Notes: a model not told the origin generated them from the letters alone. A DNA stretch of 64,000 bases from Saccharopolyspora shandongensis (GCF_900106995.1 NZ_FNOK01000009.1:171000-234999); one strand, 5' to 3'; shown: positions 18,124 through 27,001, numbered from the stretch's first letter. Numbers and translations are program-made.

Positions 18124-18789
18124 GTGGAGGACAAGACCCCGCGCGGCCGCACCGCGCTCCTGCTGGTCCTGATCACCGCGCTCGGCGCGCTGCTCAGCGG
18201 GTGCCTGCACGCCAACGCCTCGCTGAACATCTCCGGCGAGGACCAGGTCTCCGGCGAGGTCGTGCTCACCACCCAGGTCGCCGACGGGCAGCCCCCGCTC
18301 CGCCTGCAGCCGCCCGAGAACCTCGCCGACCGGGTGCAGATCACGCCGTACCGCGACAGCGGCCGCGACGGCTCGCACCTGTCGTTCCACGACCTGACCT
18401 TCCCGGAGGTCGAGCAGCTCGCCGAGGCGATGAGCCCCGATGCCCGCTACCAGCTGCACCTGTCCCGGTCCGGCTCGCTGGTGATCTTCAAAGGCTCGGC
18501 GGACCTGACGCCGCTGGCCGACACCGACTCCGGCGTCGACCTGAAGATCAGCGCGCCCGGCGAGATCACCAACACCAACGGTCAGGAGAGCGCCGGCACG
18601 GTCGCCTGGTCGCTGCAACCCGGCGCGGTCAGCGAGATGTCGGCCACCTACCAGTTCTCCAACTCCACCGGCATGGACTGGATCGGCTGGGCGCTGCTGG
18701 TCGGCGCGCTCACGTTCTGCGCCGCGGCCGTCGTGGCGGGGCTCGCGCTGCGCACCCACGTGCGCAGCCGGGCCGACCAGAACGCCTAA
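18124..18789 (+). CDS. lppM: LppM-family lipoprotein (DUF3153)
   Basis: 221 residues from GTG 18124. The signal sequence TALLLVLITALGALLSGC ends in a lipobox with the Cys to be lipidated, and there is a C-terminal transmembrane segment (WIGWALLVGALTFCAAAVVAGLAL), the two-anchor layout of M. tuberculosis LppM (Rv2171). The middle region (LNISGEDQVSGEVVLTTQV) is the beta-rich LppM domain. In mycobacteria LppM affects lipoglycan/envelope properties. Its position next to the MTHFR-like, prenyl synthase, pknL and mptA genes matches the mycobacterial order. An in-frame extension upstream overlaps repeat copy C and was rejected. Confidence 0.85.
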   Translation: MEDKTPRGRTALLLVLITALGALLSGCLHANASLNISGEDQVSGEVVLTTQVADGQPPLRLQPPENLADRVQITPYRDSGRDGSHLSFHDLTFPEVEQLAEAMSPDARYQLHLSRSGSLVIFKGSADLTPLADTDSGVDLKISAPGEITNTNGQESAGTVAWSLQPGAVSEMSATYQFSNSTGMDWIGWALLVGALTFCAAAVVAGLALRTHVRSRADQNA

Positions 18790-18814
18790 AAGGGTTGTTG
18801 GTTGTTCTTCGTCT

Positions 18815-18985
18815 TTGAAGCGGCGAAGCCGCTTAGCCCACCCACGCAACTCGCACCGCCGCGGGTTCTCAGACGTCGTCTGGCGAGGACAGCCTCGACG
18901 CCGCGTATTGGACATACGTAAGTCGGGGATCCCACAGTCCATCCAGACGGCGTCTGAGGTTCCGCCACCCGCACCGCCACGCAAA
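18815..18985 (+). repeat. Structured dispersed repeat, copy B
   Basis: Begins with AAGCGGC-GAA-GCCGCTT (18818-18834), contains CTCGCACCGCCGCGGGTTCTC, GCGAGGACAGCC and the long hairpin with outer stem CCTCGAC/GTCGGGG (18893-18899, 18922-18928) and inner stem CGTAT/ATACG around TGGAC. The inner stem differs from copies A and C at two base pairs on both sides, keeping pairing. A CAGACG/CGTCTG stem is added at 18870-18882. It lies between convergent lppM and the MTHFR-like gene. Confidence 0.8.
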
Positions 18986-19004
18986 ACAAGCCTGGAATCA
19001 GTCG

Positions 19005-19883
19005 CTAGCCGGCTCCCAGACCGAGGTTCGCGACCACCTGGCGCGTCGCCTTCGAACGGTTGAGGGTGTAGAAGTGCAGCGCCGGGACGCCCTCGGCGAT
19101 CAGCCGCTCGCACAGCCGCGTCACCAGATCCACGCCAGCGGCGCGGAACCCCGCCGGATCCTCCGCCAGCGGCAGCAGCTGCTCCGACACCTCGGCGGGC
19201 ACCGGCACCCCGGCCAGCTCGCCGAACTTGCCCAGCACCCGCGGCGTGGTGATCGGCATGACGCCCGGCAGCAGCGGCACGTCGCAGCCGCGGGCGGCCA
19301 TCCGGTCGCGCAGCCGCAGGAAGTACTCCGGCTCCAGGAACAGCTGGGCGATGGCGAATCCCGCGCCCGCACGGATCTTGCGCACCAGGTGGTCGGCGTC
19401 GGTTTCCAGGTCCGAGGAGCGCGGGTGGCCGTGCGGGAAGGCCGCGACTCCGACGCAGAACTCGCCGAGCTCCCGCACCAGCCGGACGAGTTCCTCCGCG
19501 TAGGTCAGGCCGTCGGGGTGCCTGCGCCATTCGCCGTTCGGGTCCCCCGGCGGATCACCGCGCACGGCCAGCACGTTCTGCACCCCGGACGCGGCGTACC
19601 AGCCGATGACGTTGCGCAGTTCGGCGACGGAGTGGTCCACCGCGGTGAGGTGCGCCATCGGCGTCAGGGTGGTCTCCTGAGCGATGCGGCCGGTGGTCCG
19701 GATGGTGCGGTCCCGGTTGGAGCCGCCCGCGCCGTAGGTCACCGAGACGAAGGCGGGGTCCAGCGGCTCCAGCTCGCGGATGGCCCGCCAGAGGACGCGC
19801 TCCTCGTCGTCGCCGCGCGGCGGGAAGAACTCCACCGAGAAAGTCGTCTTCTCGGTCCGCAACCGATCCACCACCGCCGTCAT
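19005..19883 (-). CDS. metF: Methylenetetrahydrofolate reductase family protein
   Basis: 292 residues. The family reduces 5,10-methylene-THF to 5-methyl-THF with a flavin, feeding methionine synthesis. FSVEFFPPRGDDEE at the N-terminus has the catalytic Glu region; FVSVTYGAGGS, HLTAVDHS, NVLAVRGDPPGD and QLFLEPEYF are the folate/FAD-binding motifs. ATG 19883 gives a start right before the first strand. In M. tuberculosis Rv2172c at this syntenic position is an MTHFR-like reductase. It diverges from the prenyl synthase and converges on lppM across repeat copy B. Confidence 0.9.
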   Translation of the reverse strand: MTAVVDRLRTEKTTFSVEFFPPRGDDEERVLWRAIRELEPLDPAFVSVTYGAGGSNRDRTIRTTGRIAQETTLTPMAHLTAVDHSVAELRNVIGWYAASGVQNVLAVRGDPPGDPNGEWRRHPDGLTYAEELVRLVRELGEFCVGVAAFPHGHPRSSDLETDADHLVRKIRAGAGFAIAQLFLEPEYFLRLRDRMAARGCDVPLLPGVMPITTPRVLGKFGELAGVPVPAEVSEQLLPLAEDPAGFRAAGVDLVTRLCERLIAEGVPALHFYTLNRSKATRQVVANLGLGAG

Positions 19884-19986
19884 GCCGAACAGGATAAGGA
19901 CGGTTCCCGGGCTCCTCCGGCATCGTCCCAGCGGCTGGGAGCGGCCCCGGCGGCGTTCACCCGATGGCGTCGCGGAGGATGGAGGT

Positions 19987-21117
19987 GTGCCCCCATCGAA
20001 TTCGACCGTCGTGCAAGCAACCGGCAAGGACATCGTCGTCGTGGAAACCGACCTCCCCGGTCAGGTCCAGCGGACGCTGACCGACTACCTGCAGACCCGC
20101 AGCGCCGAGGCAGCCGACCTCGATCCGGCGTTCGCGGCCGCGGTGGCCGAGCTGGCGCGGTTCGTCCTCGGCGGTGGGAAGCGGATCCGCCCCACCTTCG
20201 CCTGGTGGGGCTGGCGCGCGGCCGGCGGGCCCGCCGAGGGGCCCGCGGCGCAGGCGATGCTGCGGGCCGCGAGCGCATTGGAGCTGCTGCAGGCCTGCGC
20301 GCTGGTGCACGACGACCTGATCGACGAATCGGACACCCGCCGCGGCAATCCGACCGTGCACCGCAAGTTCGAGCAGATCCACCGCGAGTCCGGGTTCGCC
20401 GGCACCGGCATCCAGTTCGGGCGCGCCGCCGCGGTGCTGCTCGGCGACCTGGCGCTGTCCTGGGCCGACGACCTGCTGCACAGCGCCGGTATCCCGCCGG
20501 CGGCGCTGGCCCGGGCGCTGCGCCCGTGGCGCGCGATGCGCACCGAGGTGCTCGCCGGTCAGTACCTCGACGTGCTCGGCCAGTTCCGCGGCGACGAGAC
20601 GCCGCAGGCCGCGCTGCGGATCTGCCAGCTCAAGGCCGCGTCCTACACCGTCCAGCGGCCGCTGGAGCTTGGCGCGGAGGCCGCCGGGGCCGGCCCGGAC
20701 GCGCTGGAGGCACTGCGCCGGTTCGGCTCCGACATCGGCGTCGCCTTCCAGCTCCGCGACGACCTGCTCGGCGTCTTCGGCGACCCCGGGGTGACCGGCA
20801 AGCCCGCCGGGGACGACCTGCGCGAAGGCAAGCGGACGGTGCTGATCGCCGAGGCCGTGGCGGCGGCCCGCGAGCAGGCCGACCAGCCCGCGCTGGACCT
20901 GCTGCGCGACGTGCTCGGCGATCCCGAACTCGACGCGGACCGCGTCGGGCAGGCCCGGCAGGTGCTGACGAGGCTCGGCGCGGTCGCGGCCGTCGAGAAG
21001 CGGATCACCGAGCTGACCGGCTCGGCGATGCTCGCGCTGCACGCCGCGGGACTGGCCGAACCGGCCACGTCGCGGCTGGCGGAGCTCGCGATCGCCGTCA
21101 CCGACCGCAGCCACTGA
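19987..21117 (+). CDS. idsA: Polyprenyl diphosphate synthase, GGPP-synthase type
   Basis: 376 residues from GTG 19987, with GGAGGA 6 bases upstream. It condenses isopentenyl diphosphate with allylic diphosphates. The first Asp-rich motif is VHDDLIDESDTRRG and the second is LRDDLLGVFGD; GGGKRIRP is the usual IPP-binding stretch. Residues before the first DDxxD are small (LEL LQACAL), compatible with C20 product, but chain length cannot be fixed from sequence alone. It matches idsA2 (Rv2173) in position, and its stop overlaps the crtI ATG (TGATG), so it probably supplies GGPP to the carotenoid route. Confidence 0.9.
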   Translation: MPPSNSTVVQATGKDIVVVETDLPGQVQRTLTDYLQTRSAEAADLDPAFAAAVAELARFVLGGGKRIRPTFAWWGWRAAGGPAEGPAAQAMLRAASALELLQACALVHDDLIDESDTRRGNPTVHRKFEQIHRESGFAGTGIQFGRAAAVLLGDLALSWADDLLHSAGIPPAALARALRPWRAMRTEVLAGQYLDVLGQFRGDETPQAALRICQLKAASYTVQRPLELGAEAAGAGPDALEALRRFGSDIGVAFQLRDDLLGVFGDPGVTGKPAGDDLREGKRTVLIAEAVAAAREQADQPALDLLRDVLGDPELDADRVGQARQVLTRLGAVAAVEKRITELTGSAMLALHAAGLAEPATSRLAELAIAVTDRSH

Positions 21118-22580
21118 TGCGCACCGTCACCGGCCGCACCGATCACGTCGTGGTCGTCGGTGCGGGCCTGGCCGGGCTGACCGCGGCCCTGCACCTCGCG
21201 GGCGCGGGGCGGCGGGTGACGGTCGTCGAACGGGCGGGCCTGCCGGGCGGGCGGGCCGGGTTGCACGAGGTCGCCGGGTACCGGATCGACACCGGCCCGA
21301 CCGTGCTGACCATGCCCGAGCTCGTCGACGAGGCGCTGCACGCGGTCGGCGAATCGGTGGCCGACCGCCTCGACCTGATCCCGCTGCACCCGGCCTACCG
21401 GGCGCAGTTCGCGGACGGCTCGGCGCTCGACGTGCACACCGACGCCGCCGCGATGGAAGAGGAGGTGCGGCGGTTCGCCGGGCCCGCGGAGGCGGCCGGG
21501 TACCGGCGGCTGCGGCGCTGGCTGACCGAGGTCTACCGGGCGGAGATGCACCGCTTCATCGACGCGAACTTCGACTCCCCGCTGGACCTGCTCTCGCCCG
21601 AGCTGGCGCGCCTCGCAGCGCTCGGCGGCTTCGGCCGGCTCGGCCCGGCGATCGGCCGGTTCCTGGCCGACGAGCGGCTGCGCCGGGTGTTCTCCTTCCA
21701 GGCTCTCTACGCGGGCCTGGACCCGCGCCGAGCGCTAGCCCTGTACGCCGTCATCTCGTACATGGACACCGTCAACGGCGTGTGGTTCCCGCGCGGCGGC
21801 ATGCACGCCGTCCCGACCGCTCTTGCCGACGCAGCAGCGGGCGCGGGCGTCACGTTCCACTACAACGCCGAGGTGGCGGAGCTGGAGCGGCGCGGCGACC
21901 GGATCACCGCGGTCCGCACATCCGACGGCACCCGCATCGAGGCCGACGCGTTCGTGCTCACGCCCGACCTGCCGGTCGTGCACGGGCTCCTCGGCCACCG
22001 CCAGCGGCGGCGGTTGCGCTGGTCTCCGTCGGCGGTGGTGCTGCACGCCGGGACCACCCGCGGCTGGTCCGACGCCCACCACACGATCTCCTTCGGCGCG
22101 GCCTGGCACGGCACGTTCACCGAGATCATCCGCGACGGCAGGCTGATGACCGATCCGTCGCTGCTGATCACCAGGCCGACCGCGACCGATCCGTCGCTGG
22201 CGCCCGACGGCCGCGAGCTGCACTACGTGCTCGCGCCCTGCCCGAACCTGCGCACCGGGCCGATCGACTGGGAGCGGATCGGCCCCGCCTACCGCGACGA
22301 GCTGCTGGGCGAGCTGGAGCGGCGCGGGTTCACCGGCTTCGGCGCGGCGATCGAGGAGCAGCAGCTGATCACCCCGGCGGACTGGGCGGCGCAGGGCCAC
22401 GCCGCCGGAACGCCGTTCTCGGCCGCGCACACGTTCGCGCAGACAGGACCGTTCCGGCCACGCAACCTGGTGCGCGGCCTGGCCAACGCGGTGCTCGCCG
22501 GCTCGGGCACGACGCCCGGCGTGGGCGTTCCGCCGGTCTTGCTGTCCGGCAAGCTCGCCGCGCGACGCATCACCGGCTGA
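21117..22580 (+). CDS. crtI: CrtI-type phytoene desaturase/dehydrogenase
   Basis: 487 residues. N-terminal FAD-binding Rossmann motif VVVVGAGLAGLTAALHLAGAG followed by VVERAGLPGGRAG, and the C-terminal signature AGSGTTPGVGVPPVLLSGKLAARRI that marks CrtI-like desaturases. These introduce double bases into phytoene or similar carotenoids at the membrane. It is translationally coupled to the prenyl synthase. A phytoene synthase is not in the window, so the pathway must be completed elsewhere, or the enzyme acts on another isoprenoid. The gene is absent from this locus in M. tuberculosis, so it is a lineage-specific addition (inference). Confidence 0.9.
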   Translation: MRTVTGRTDHVVVVGAGLAGLTAALHLAGAGRRVTVVERAGLPGGRAGLHEVAGYRIDTGPTVLTMPELVDEALHAVGESVADRLDLIPLHPAYRAQFADGSALDVHTDAAAMEEEVRRFAGPAEAAGYRRLRRWLTEVYRAEMHRFIDANFDSPLDLLSPELARLAALGGFGRLGPAIGRFLADERLRRVFSFQALYAGLDPRRALALYAVISYMDTVNGVWFPRGGMHAVPTALADAAAGAGVTFHYNAEVAELERRGDRITAVRTSDGTRIEADAFVLTPDLPVVHGLLGHRQRRRLRWSPSAVVLHAGTTRGWSDAHHTISFGAAWHGTFTEIIRDGRLMTDPSLLITRPTATDPSLAPDGRELHYVLAPCPNLRTGPIDWERIGPAYRDELLGELERRGFTGFGAAIEEQQLITPADWAAQGHAAGTPFSAAHTFAQTGPFRPRNLVRGLANAVLAGSGTTPGVGVPPVLLSGKLAARRITG

Positions 22581-22592
22581 TCAGCGTCGATC

Positions 22593-22625
22593 GTCCGCTC
22601 CGGGCCCGCGCGGCCCGGACCGGAC
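22593..22625. terminator. Bidirectional terminator between crtI and the Rv2175c homologue
   Basis: 14-bp arms (22593-22606 and 22612-22625) with one mismatch and a CGCGC loop, lying between convergent genes. Confidence 0.8.
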
Positions 22626-22632
22626 GACGACC

Positions 22633-22998
22633 TCAGAAGCCCATCGCCTGGGCCCTCCGCTTCACCTCTCGACCGCGGTCGCCGCGCAGCGCGTCGATCG
22701 GCGTGCCGGGCAACGAGTCGTCCGGGGTGAACAGCCACCGGAGGATCTCGTCCTCCTGGTAGCCGGCATCCCGGAGCAGGGTGGTCGTGCCCGCCAGGCC
22801 CTTCACCACTTCGGTGTCGACGAGGAACGCGCTGGGCACGCCCAGCACTCCGTTCCTGCGCAAGGCGAGCAGATGTCCATCACGGATCAGTTGGTGCACC
22901 CGGGTCACTGGCTGACCGAGTCGCTCGGCGACGTCGGGCAGCGGGACGACCTCCACATCGGGAGCGAGCACATCCGGGGCAGCAGGGATCGCACTCAC
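22633..22998 (-). CDS. Rv2175c-family DNA-binding protein
   Basis: 121 residues from GTG 22998. A winged helix-turn-helix core is visible: LPDVAERLGQPVTRVHQLIRDGHLLALRRNGVLGVPSAFL, and the C-terminal half DDSLPGTPIDALRGDRGREVKRRAQAMGF is diagnostic for the Rv2175c family. In M. tuberculosis Rv2175c binds DNA and is phosphorylated by PknL near its N-terminus. Here the gene is divergent from the PASTA kinase, so the pairing is conserved. The first Thr is about residue 31, so the N-terminal acceptor Thr reported in mycobacteria appears missing with this start. Confidence 0.85.
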   Translation of the reverse strand: MSAIPAAPDVLAPDVEVVPLPDVAERLGQPVTRVHQLIRDGHLLALRRNGVLGVPSAFLVDTEVVKGLAGTTTLLRDAGYQEDEILRWLFTPDDSLPGTPIDALRGDRGREVKRRAQAMGF

Positions 22999-23168
22999 GC
23001 TGCATACCTTGCCACATGACCGACCTCGATGCCGCACACTGCACGGCTCGCCCCCGGATACCATCATGATCGTGATCGATCCCGAGCCCGACCGCGGAGG
23101 CATCCCCGGTGCCGCGCGCGCGGCCTGCCACAATCGGGGTCGGAAAGGTACCTGGTGGTGGGCGGAAG

Positions 23169-25151
23169 ATGACTCCTGAGACACGTTCCGGTGGTGGCCC
23201 GAGCCTCGTCGGAGCCATGCTCGAACGCCGCTACCGGGTCGATTCGCTGATCGCTCGCGGTGGCATGTCCACGGTCTACCGCGGCCTGGACACCCGGCTG
23301 GACCGGCCGGTGGCGATCAAGGTGATGGACGCGCAGTACTCCGGCGACCGGTCGTTCGTCGACCGCTTCGAGCGCGAGGCGCGCGCCGCGGCCCGGCTGC
23401 ACCACCCCGACGTCGTCGCCGTCTACGACCAGGGCGTGGACCACCGCCCCGACGGCGATCACGTGTTCCTGGTGATGCAGCTCGTCGAGGGCTGCACGCT
23501 GCGGGACCTGATCATGGACCGCGGCGGCCGCCTGCCGCTGGCGATGGCGCTGAGTGTCATGGCGCCGGTGCTCTCGGCGCTGGGCGCCGCGCACCAGGCG
23601 GGCATGGTGCACCGCGACGTCAAGCCGGAGAACGTGCTGATCGGCCGGGACGGCTCGGTCATGGTCGCCGACTTCGGGCTGGTCAGGGCCGCGGCGGAAG
23701 CCGGTACGACCAGCGGCAGCATCATCCTGGGCACCGTCGCGTACCTGTCGCCGGAGCAGGTGACCACCGGCGCCGCCGACGCGCGCTCCGACTTGTACGC
23801 CGCCGGGATCGTGCTCTTCGAAATGCTGACCGGCCGCCCGCCCTACGTGGGCGACACCGCGCTGTCGGTGGCGTACCGGCACGTCAACGACGACGTCCCG
23901 CCGCCGAGCGAGCTGGTGCCGGAGATCCCGCAGGCCATCGACGACCTCGTGTTCCGCGCGACGCGCCGCGACCCCGCGCAGCGCCCGGAGAGCGCCGAGG
24001 TGTTCCTCGCGGAGCTGCAGCAGGTCCGCACCGACCTCGGCATCGCCCCGGTCGCCGTGCCGGTCCCGGCGTCCGAGGAGCGCACCACGCAGATGGCGCT
24101 CGCGGCCGGGGACCCGCCGACGGAGCAGATCCCGGCCGTTCGCGAGACGCGCCCCGTCGGGCCGCAGCGCACGCGCGCGATGGCCCGGCCCGCCACCGGC
24201 GACCACACCCAGGAGTTCTCCGCCGTCGCCGCCCCGCCCACGGGCCCGCAGCGGGACCGGAGTCGCGGCAGGCGCACGGTGCTGGTGTGGACCGTCGTGG
24301 TCCTGGCGCTGGCCGCGCTGGTCGGCGGCGCCGCGTTCTGGCTGGGCCTCGGCAGTTCGGTCCAGGTGCCGCGCCTCGTCGGCGAACAGGAGGCCGTCGC
24401 GCAGCAGGCGCTGGAAGGCGCCGGGCTGACCGGCAACGTCACCAAGACCTACGACAACGCCGTCGCGGAAGGCGTGGTGATCAGCTCCAACCCGCGCGAG
24501 GGCGGCAAGGCGAGCAGCGGCAGCACCGTGGACCTCGTGGTCTCGCTGGGCAAGCCCAAGGTTCCGGAGATCGCCGAGGGCACCACGCTCGCCGAGGCGG
24601 AGAGCGCGGTCCGCAACGTCAAGCTGCAGCCCAAGCACGACGAGTCCGCCGACCAGTACCACACCACGGTGCCCGAAGGCCGGGTCATCAGCGTGAACCC
24701 CGGCCCCGGTACGCCGCTGAACATCAGCGCCGAGGTCACCCTGATCGTCAGCAAGGGCCCACCGCCGGTGCCGGTGCCCGATGTGCGCGGGATGAGCAAG
24801 GCCGACGCGTTCACCACGCTGAGCAACGCCGGGTTCGACCCCTACGAGGCAGGCCGTCAGTTCGACTCCGACGTCGCCGGCGACCACGTCATCAGCACCG
24901 ACCCGGCCATCGGCAGCGAGATCCGGCTGGTCGGCAAGCCGCGGATCGGCGTGGTGCTGTCGAACGCGGTGGAGGTGCCCAGCCTCAACGGCGTTCGGGT
25001 GGACGAGGCGAAGCAGCAGGTCGCCGCGCTGGGCCTGCAGCTGGACGTGCAGGCGTTCTTCGAGCGCGACGGCATGGTGATCCTGGGCCAGCTGCCGCTG
25101 GCCGGCAGCAAGGTCGAGCCCGGGTCGACGATCCACGCGACCGCGTTCTGA
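23169..25151 (+). CDS. pknL: PknL-type Ser/Thr kinase with four PASTA domains
   Basis: 660 residues. Kinase domain residues 20-285: glycine loop IARGGMSTVYRG, ATP-binding Lys in VAIKVM (residue 51), catalytic loop HRDVKPENVL (about 149), ADFGLVR, and the activation segment TTSGSIILGTVAYLSPEQ. A linker rich in Thr/Pro follows, then one transmembrane helix (about 370-392) and four PASTA repeats (VPRLVG, VPEIAEG, VPDVRG, VPSLNG) that in this family bind muropeptides or lipid II. It should monitor the cell wall and phosphorylate proteins such as its divergent Rv2175c neighbour. M. tuberculosis PknL lacks the PASTA part, while corynebacterial PknL keeps it. ATG 23169 was chosen. Confidence 0.95.
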   Translation: MTPETRSGGGPSLVGAMLERRYRVDSLIARGGMSTVYRGLDTRLDRPVAIKVMDAQYSGDRSFVDRFEREARAAARLHHPDVVAVYDQGVDHRPDGDHVFLVMQLVEGCTLRDLIMDRGGRLPLAMALSVMAPVLSALGAAHQAGMVHRDVKPENVLIGRDGSVMVADFGLVRAAAEAGTTSGSIILGTVAYLSPEQVTTGAADARSDLYAAGIVLFEMLTGRPPYVGDTALSVAYRHVNDDVPPPSELVPEIPQAIDDLVFRATRRDPAQRPESAEVFLAELQQVRTDLGIAPVAVPVPASEERTTQMALAAGDPPTEQIPAVRETRPVGPQRTRAMARPATGDHTQEFSAVAAPPTGPQRDRSRGRRTVLVWTVVVLALAALVGGAAFWLGLGSSVQVPRLVGEQEAVAQQALEGAGLTGNVTKTYDNAVAEGVVISSNPREGGKASSGSTVDLVVSLGKPKVPEIAEGTTLAEAESAVRNVKLQPKHDESADQYHTTVPEGRVISVNPGPGTPLNISAEVTLIVSKGPPPVPVPDVRGMSKADAFTTLSNAGFDPYEAGRQFDSDVAGDHVISTDPAIGSEIRLVGKPRIGVVLSNAVEVPSLNGVRVDEAKQQVAALGLQLDVQAFFERDGMVILGQLPLAGSKVEPGSTIHATAF

Positions 25152-25155
25152 GCCA

Positions 25156-25185
25156 CCGGGTCGTGGGCGCGCGCCCACGACCCGG
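25156..25185. terminator. Perfect 30-bp palindrome after pknL
   Basis: The whole stretch 25156-25185 is self-complementary (starts CCGGGTCGTGGGCG, followed by its exact reverse complement). It begins 5 bases after the kinase stop and should act as a terminator. Confidence 0.85.
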
Positions 25186-25375
25186 CAGAACCGCGCGATC
25201 CGCAATGTGATCCTGATCTCTTCTAGGCGGTGTAACGTTTGCCCGCCGCCGGTGTCTACCAGCGCGTACTTGGCGTCCGGCGATCACCGAAAAGCGGGAG
25301 CGTCACCCACGACACGACGGATCTCGCCTGGTCACAGCGGCTCGAGCGGTCGGTTGTGGAACTATTGGAAGCACA

Positions 25376-26965
25376 ATGCCCCCGAGTGTTTCGATCGAGT
25401 CGGCTCCCGACTGGTCCGAACGGACCGCCAACACCACAGCCGGCCAGCCCAGTCTCGGCGGACGCCGGCCTCGGCGCCCGCTGCCCCTGCGCACCATCGC
25501 ACTGGGTGCGATCGGGTCCGTCCTGCTACTGGTCAGCTCCTTCGGCGCCGGCGGCACGCTCGTCCACGATCCCGTCCTCGGCTCCGGGCCGCTTTCGGCG
25601 CTGCGCTACGGGCACGGGCGCGACGTCGCGGTCACGGTCGTCTACGTCGGCTTCGCGCTGCTGGTGTGGGCGTGGGTCCGGCTCGGCCGCGGGGTGATCG
25701 CGAATCTGGTGACCTCGCGCGGCGTGCTGTGGGCGACCGCCGCCTGGCTCGGCCCGATGGTCATCGCGCCGCCGCTGTTCACCCGCGACGTCTACAGCTA
25801 CCTGGGCCAGGGCCTGCTCGCGCTCAACGGCCTCGACCCCTACGGCGTCGGCCCGTCCGCGCTGACCGGGCCGATCCCGGAGAACGTGCACCCCACCTGG
25901 CAGACCACGCCCGCACCGTACGGCCCGCTGTTCATGGGCGTGGCCAAGGGCGTGATCCTGCTGGCCGGCCACGACGTCATCGCCAGCGTCATCGTGATGC
26001 GACTGGTGCTGCTGGGCGGCCTGGTGCTGCTGATCTGCGCCCTCCCCGGCCTGGTCCGGCGCCTCGGCGGCCGACTGCCGGTCGCGCTCTGGCTGGTCGC
26101 GGCCAGCCCGATGACGGTGGTGCACCTCGTCGGCGGCCCGCACAACGACATGCTCATGATCGGGCTGCTGGCGGTCGGCACGCTGCTGATGCTCGAAGGC
26201 AAGAACGTCACCGGGATCGCGCTGGTGTCGGCGGCGATGGCGATCAAGGCGACCGCCGGGCTCGCGCTGCCGTTCCTGGTGTGGATCTGGGCGTCCCGCC
26301 TGGACGGGCCGCTGTGGCGGCGGTTCGCCCGCGCCGTGTTCCCCGCGGTTGGCGTGTTCGTGGTGGTCTTCGGGGCCTGCACGGCACTCGCCAAGGTCGG
26401 GTTCGGGTGGCTTTCCGCGCTGTCCGCGCCCGGCATGATCGTCAACTACCTCTCCGCCCCGACCGCTGTCGGACAGGCATTGCACAGCCTGGTGCAACTG
26501 TTCGGCGAGACCAACATCTGGCCGTTCGTGGGCACCACGCGCACGCTCGGCTCGGTGCTGCTGGTCGCGATCCTGGCCTGGAACTGGTGGCAGGCGCGGG
26601 AAGGCGGGCCCGAGGCAGTGCGCCGCGCGGCGATCGTCCTGTGCTTCGGCGCGTTCCTGTCGCCGGTCCTGCTGCCGTGGTACACGACCTGGGGCTTGGC
26701 GCTGGGTGCGGCCTTCGCCTGGACGCCGCGCGCGCTGTCGTACGTGGTCGGCGCCTCGATCGCGCTGGTGCTGGCCTACTACCCCGACGGCGAGCAGGCG
26801 ATGTACAACTGGCCGTTCGTCGCGGTCGGCATCGGCGCTGCAGTGCTCGGCGCGCTGTCCCTGGTCCGATTCGACCCGCTGGGCCTGAGCAGCACCTTCG
26901 GCAAGTTCTCGCGCACGGTCACGACCGCCCACCTGCCGCGCGAAGCGCACGAATCACGGCCCTGA
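25376..26965 (+). CDS. mptA: Polyprenol-phosphomannose-dependent alpha-1,6-mannosyltransferase (MptA/MptB type)
   Basis: 529 residues with about 12 hydrophobic segments, the GT-C/GT87 layout. It transfers mannose from polyprenyl phosphomannose outside the membrane to extend the lipomannan backbone in mycobacteria. The first outer loop contains FTRDVYSYLGQG, with the acidic residue that acts in catalysis in GT-C enzymes, and DPYGVGPSAL...WQTTPAPYGPLFM is typical of MptA/B. Its position next to pknL corresponds to Rv2174 (mptA). Whether the host makes lipomannan with the same structure is an inference. Confidence 0.85.
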   Translation: MPPSVSIESAPDWSERTANTTAGQPSLGGRRPRRPLPLRTIALGAIGSVLLLVSSFGAGGTLVHDPVLGSGPLSALRYGHGRDVAVTVVYVGFALLVWAWVRLGRGVIANLVTSRGVLWATAAWLGPMVIAPPLFTRDVYSYLGQGLLALNGLDPYGVGPSALTGPIPENVHPTWQTTPAPYGPLFMGVAKGVILLAGHDVIASVIVMRLVLLGGLVLLICALPGLVRRLGGRLPVALWLVAASPMTVVHLVGGPHNDMLMIGLLAVGTLLMLEGKNVTGIALVSAAMAIKATAGLALPFLVWIWASRLDGPLWRRFARAVFPAVGVFVVVFGACTALAKVGFGWLSALSAPGMIVNYLSAPTAVGQALHSLVQLFGETNIWPFVGTTRTLGSVLLVAILAWNWWQAREGGPEAVRRAAIVLCFGAFLSPVLLPWYTTWGLALGAAFAWTPRALSYVVGASIALVLAYYPDGEQAMYNWPFVAVGIGAAVLGALSLVRFDPLGLSSTFGKFSRTVTTAHLPREAHESRP

Positions 26966-26980
26966 CCGTTCGTCCTCGTC

Positions 26981-27001
26981 GCTCGTCGGGCCACGACGAG
27001 C
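26981..27001 (+). terminator. Hairpin after the mannosyltransferase gene
   Basis: GCTCGTCG (26981-26988) pairs with CGACGAGC (26994-27001) around a five-base loop, 16 bases after the stop. Confidence 0.6.

Noticed and set aside
23064..25205. Very long minus-strand reading frame opposite pknL
   Set aside because: Arg/His/Gly-rich shadow composition with no motifs; the plus strand encodes an intact PASTA kinase.
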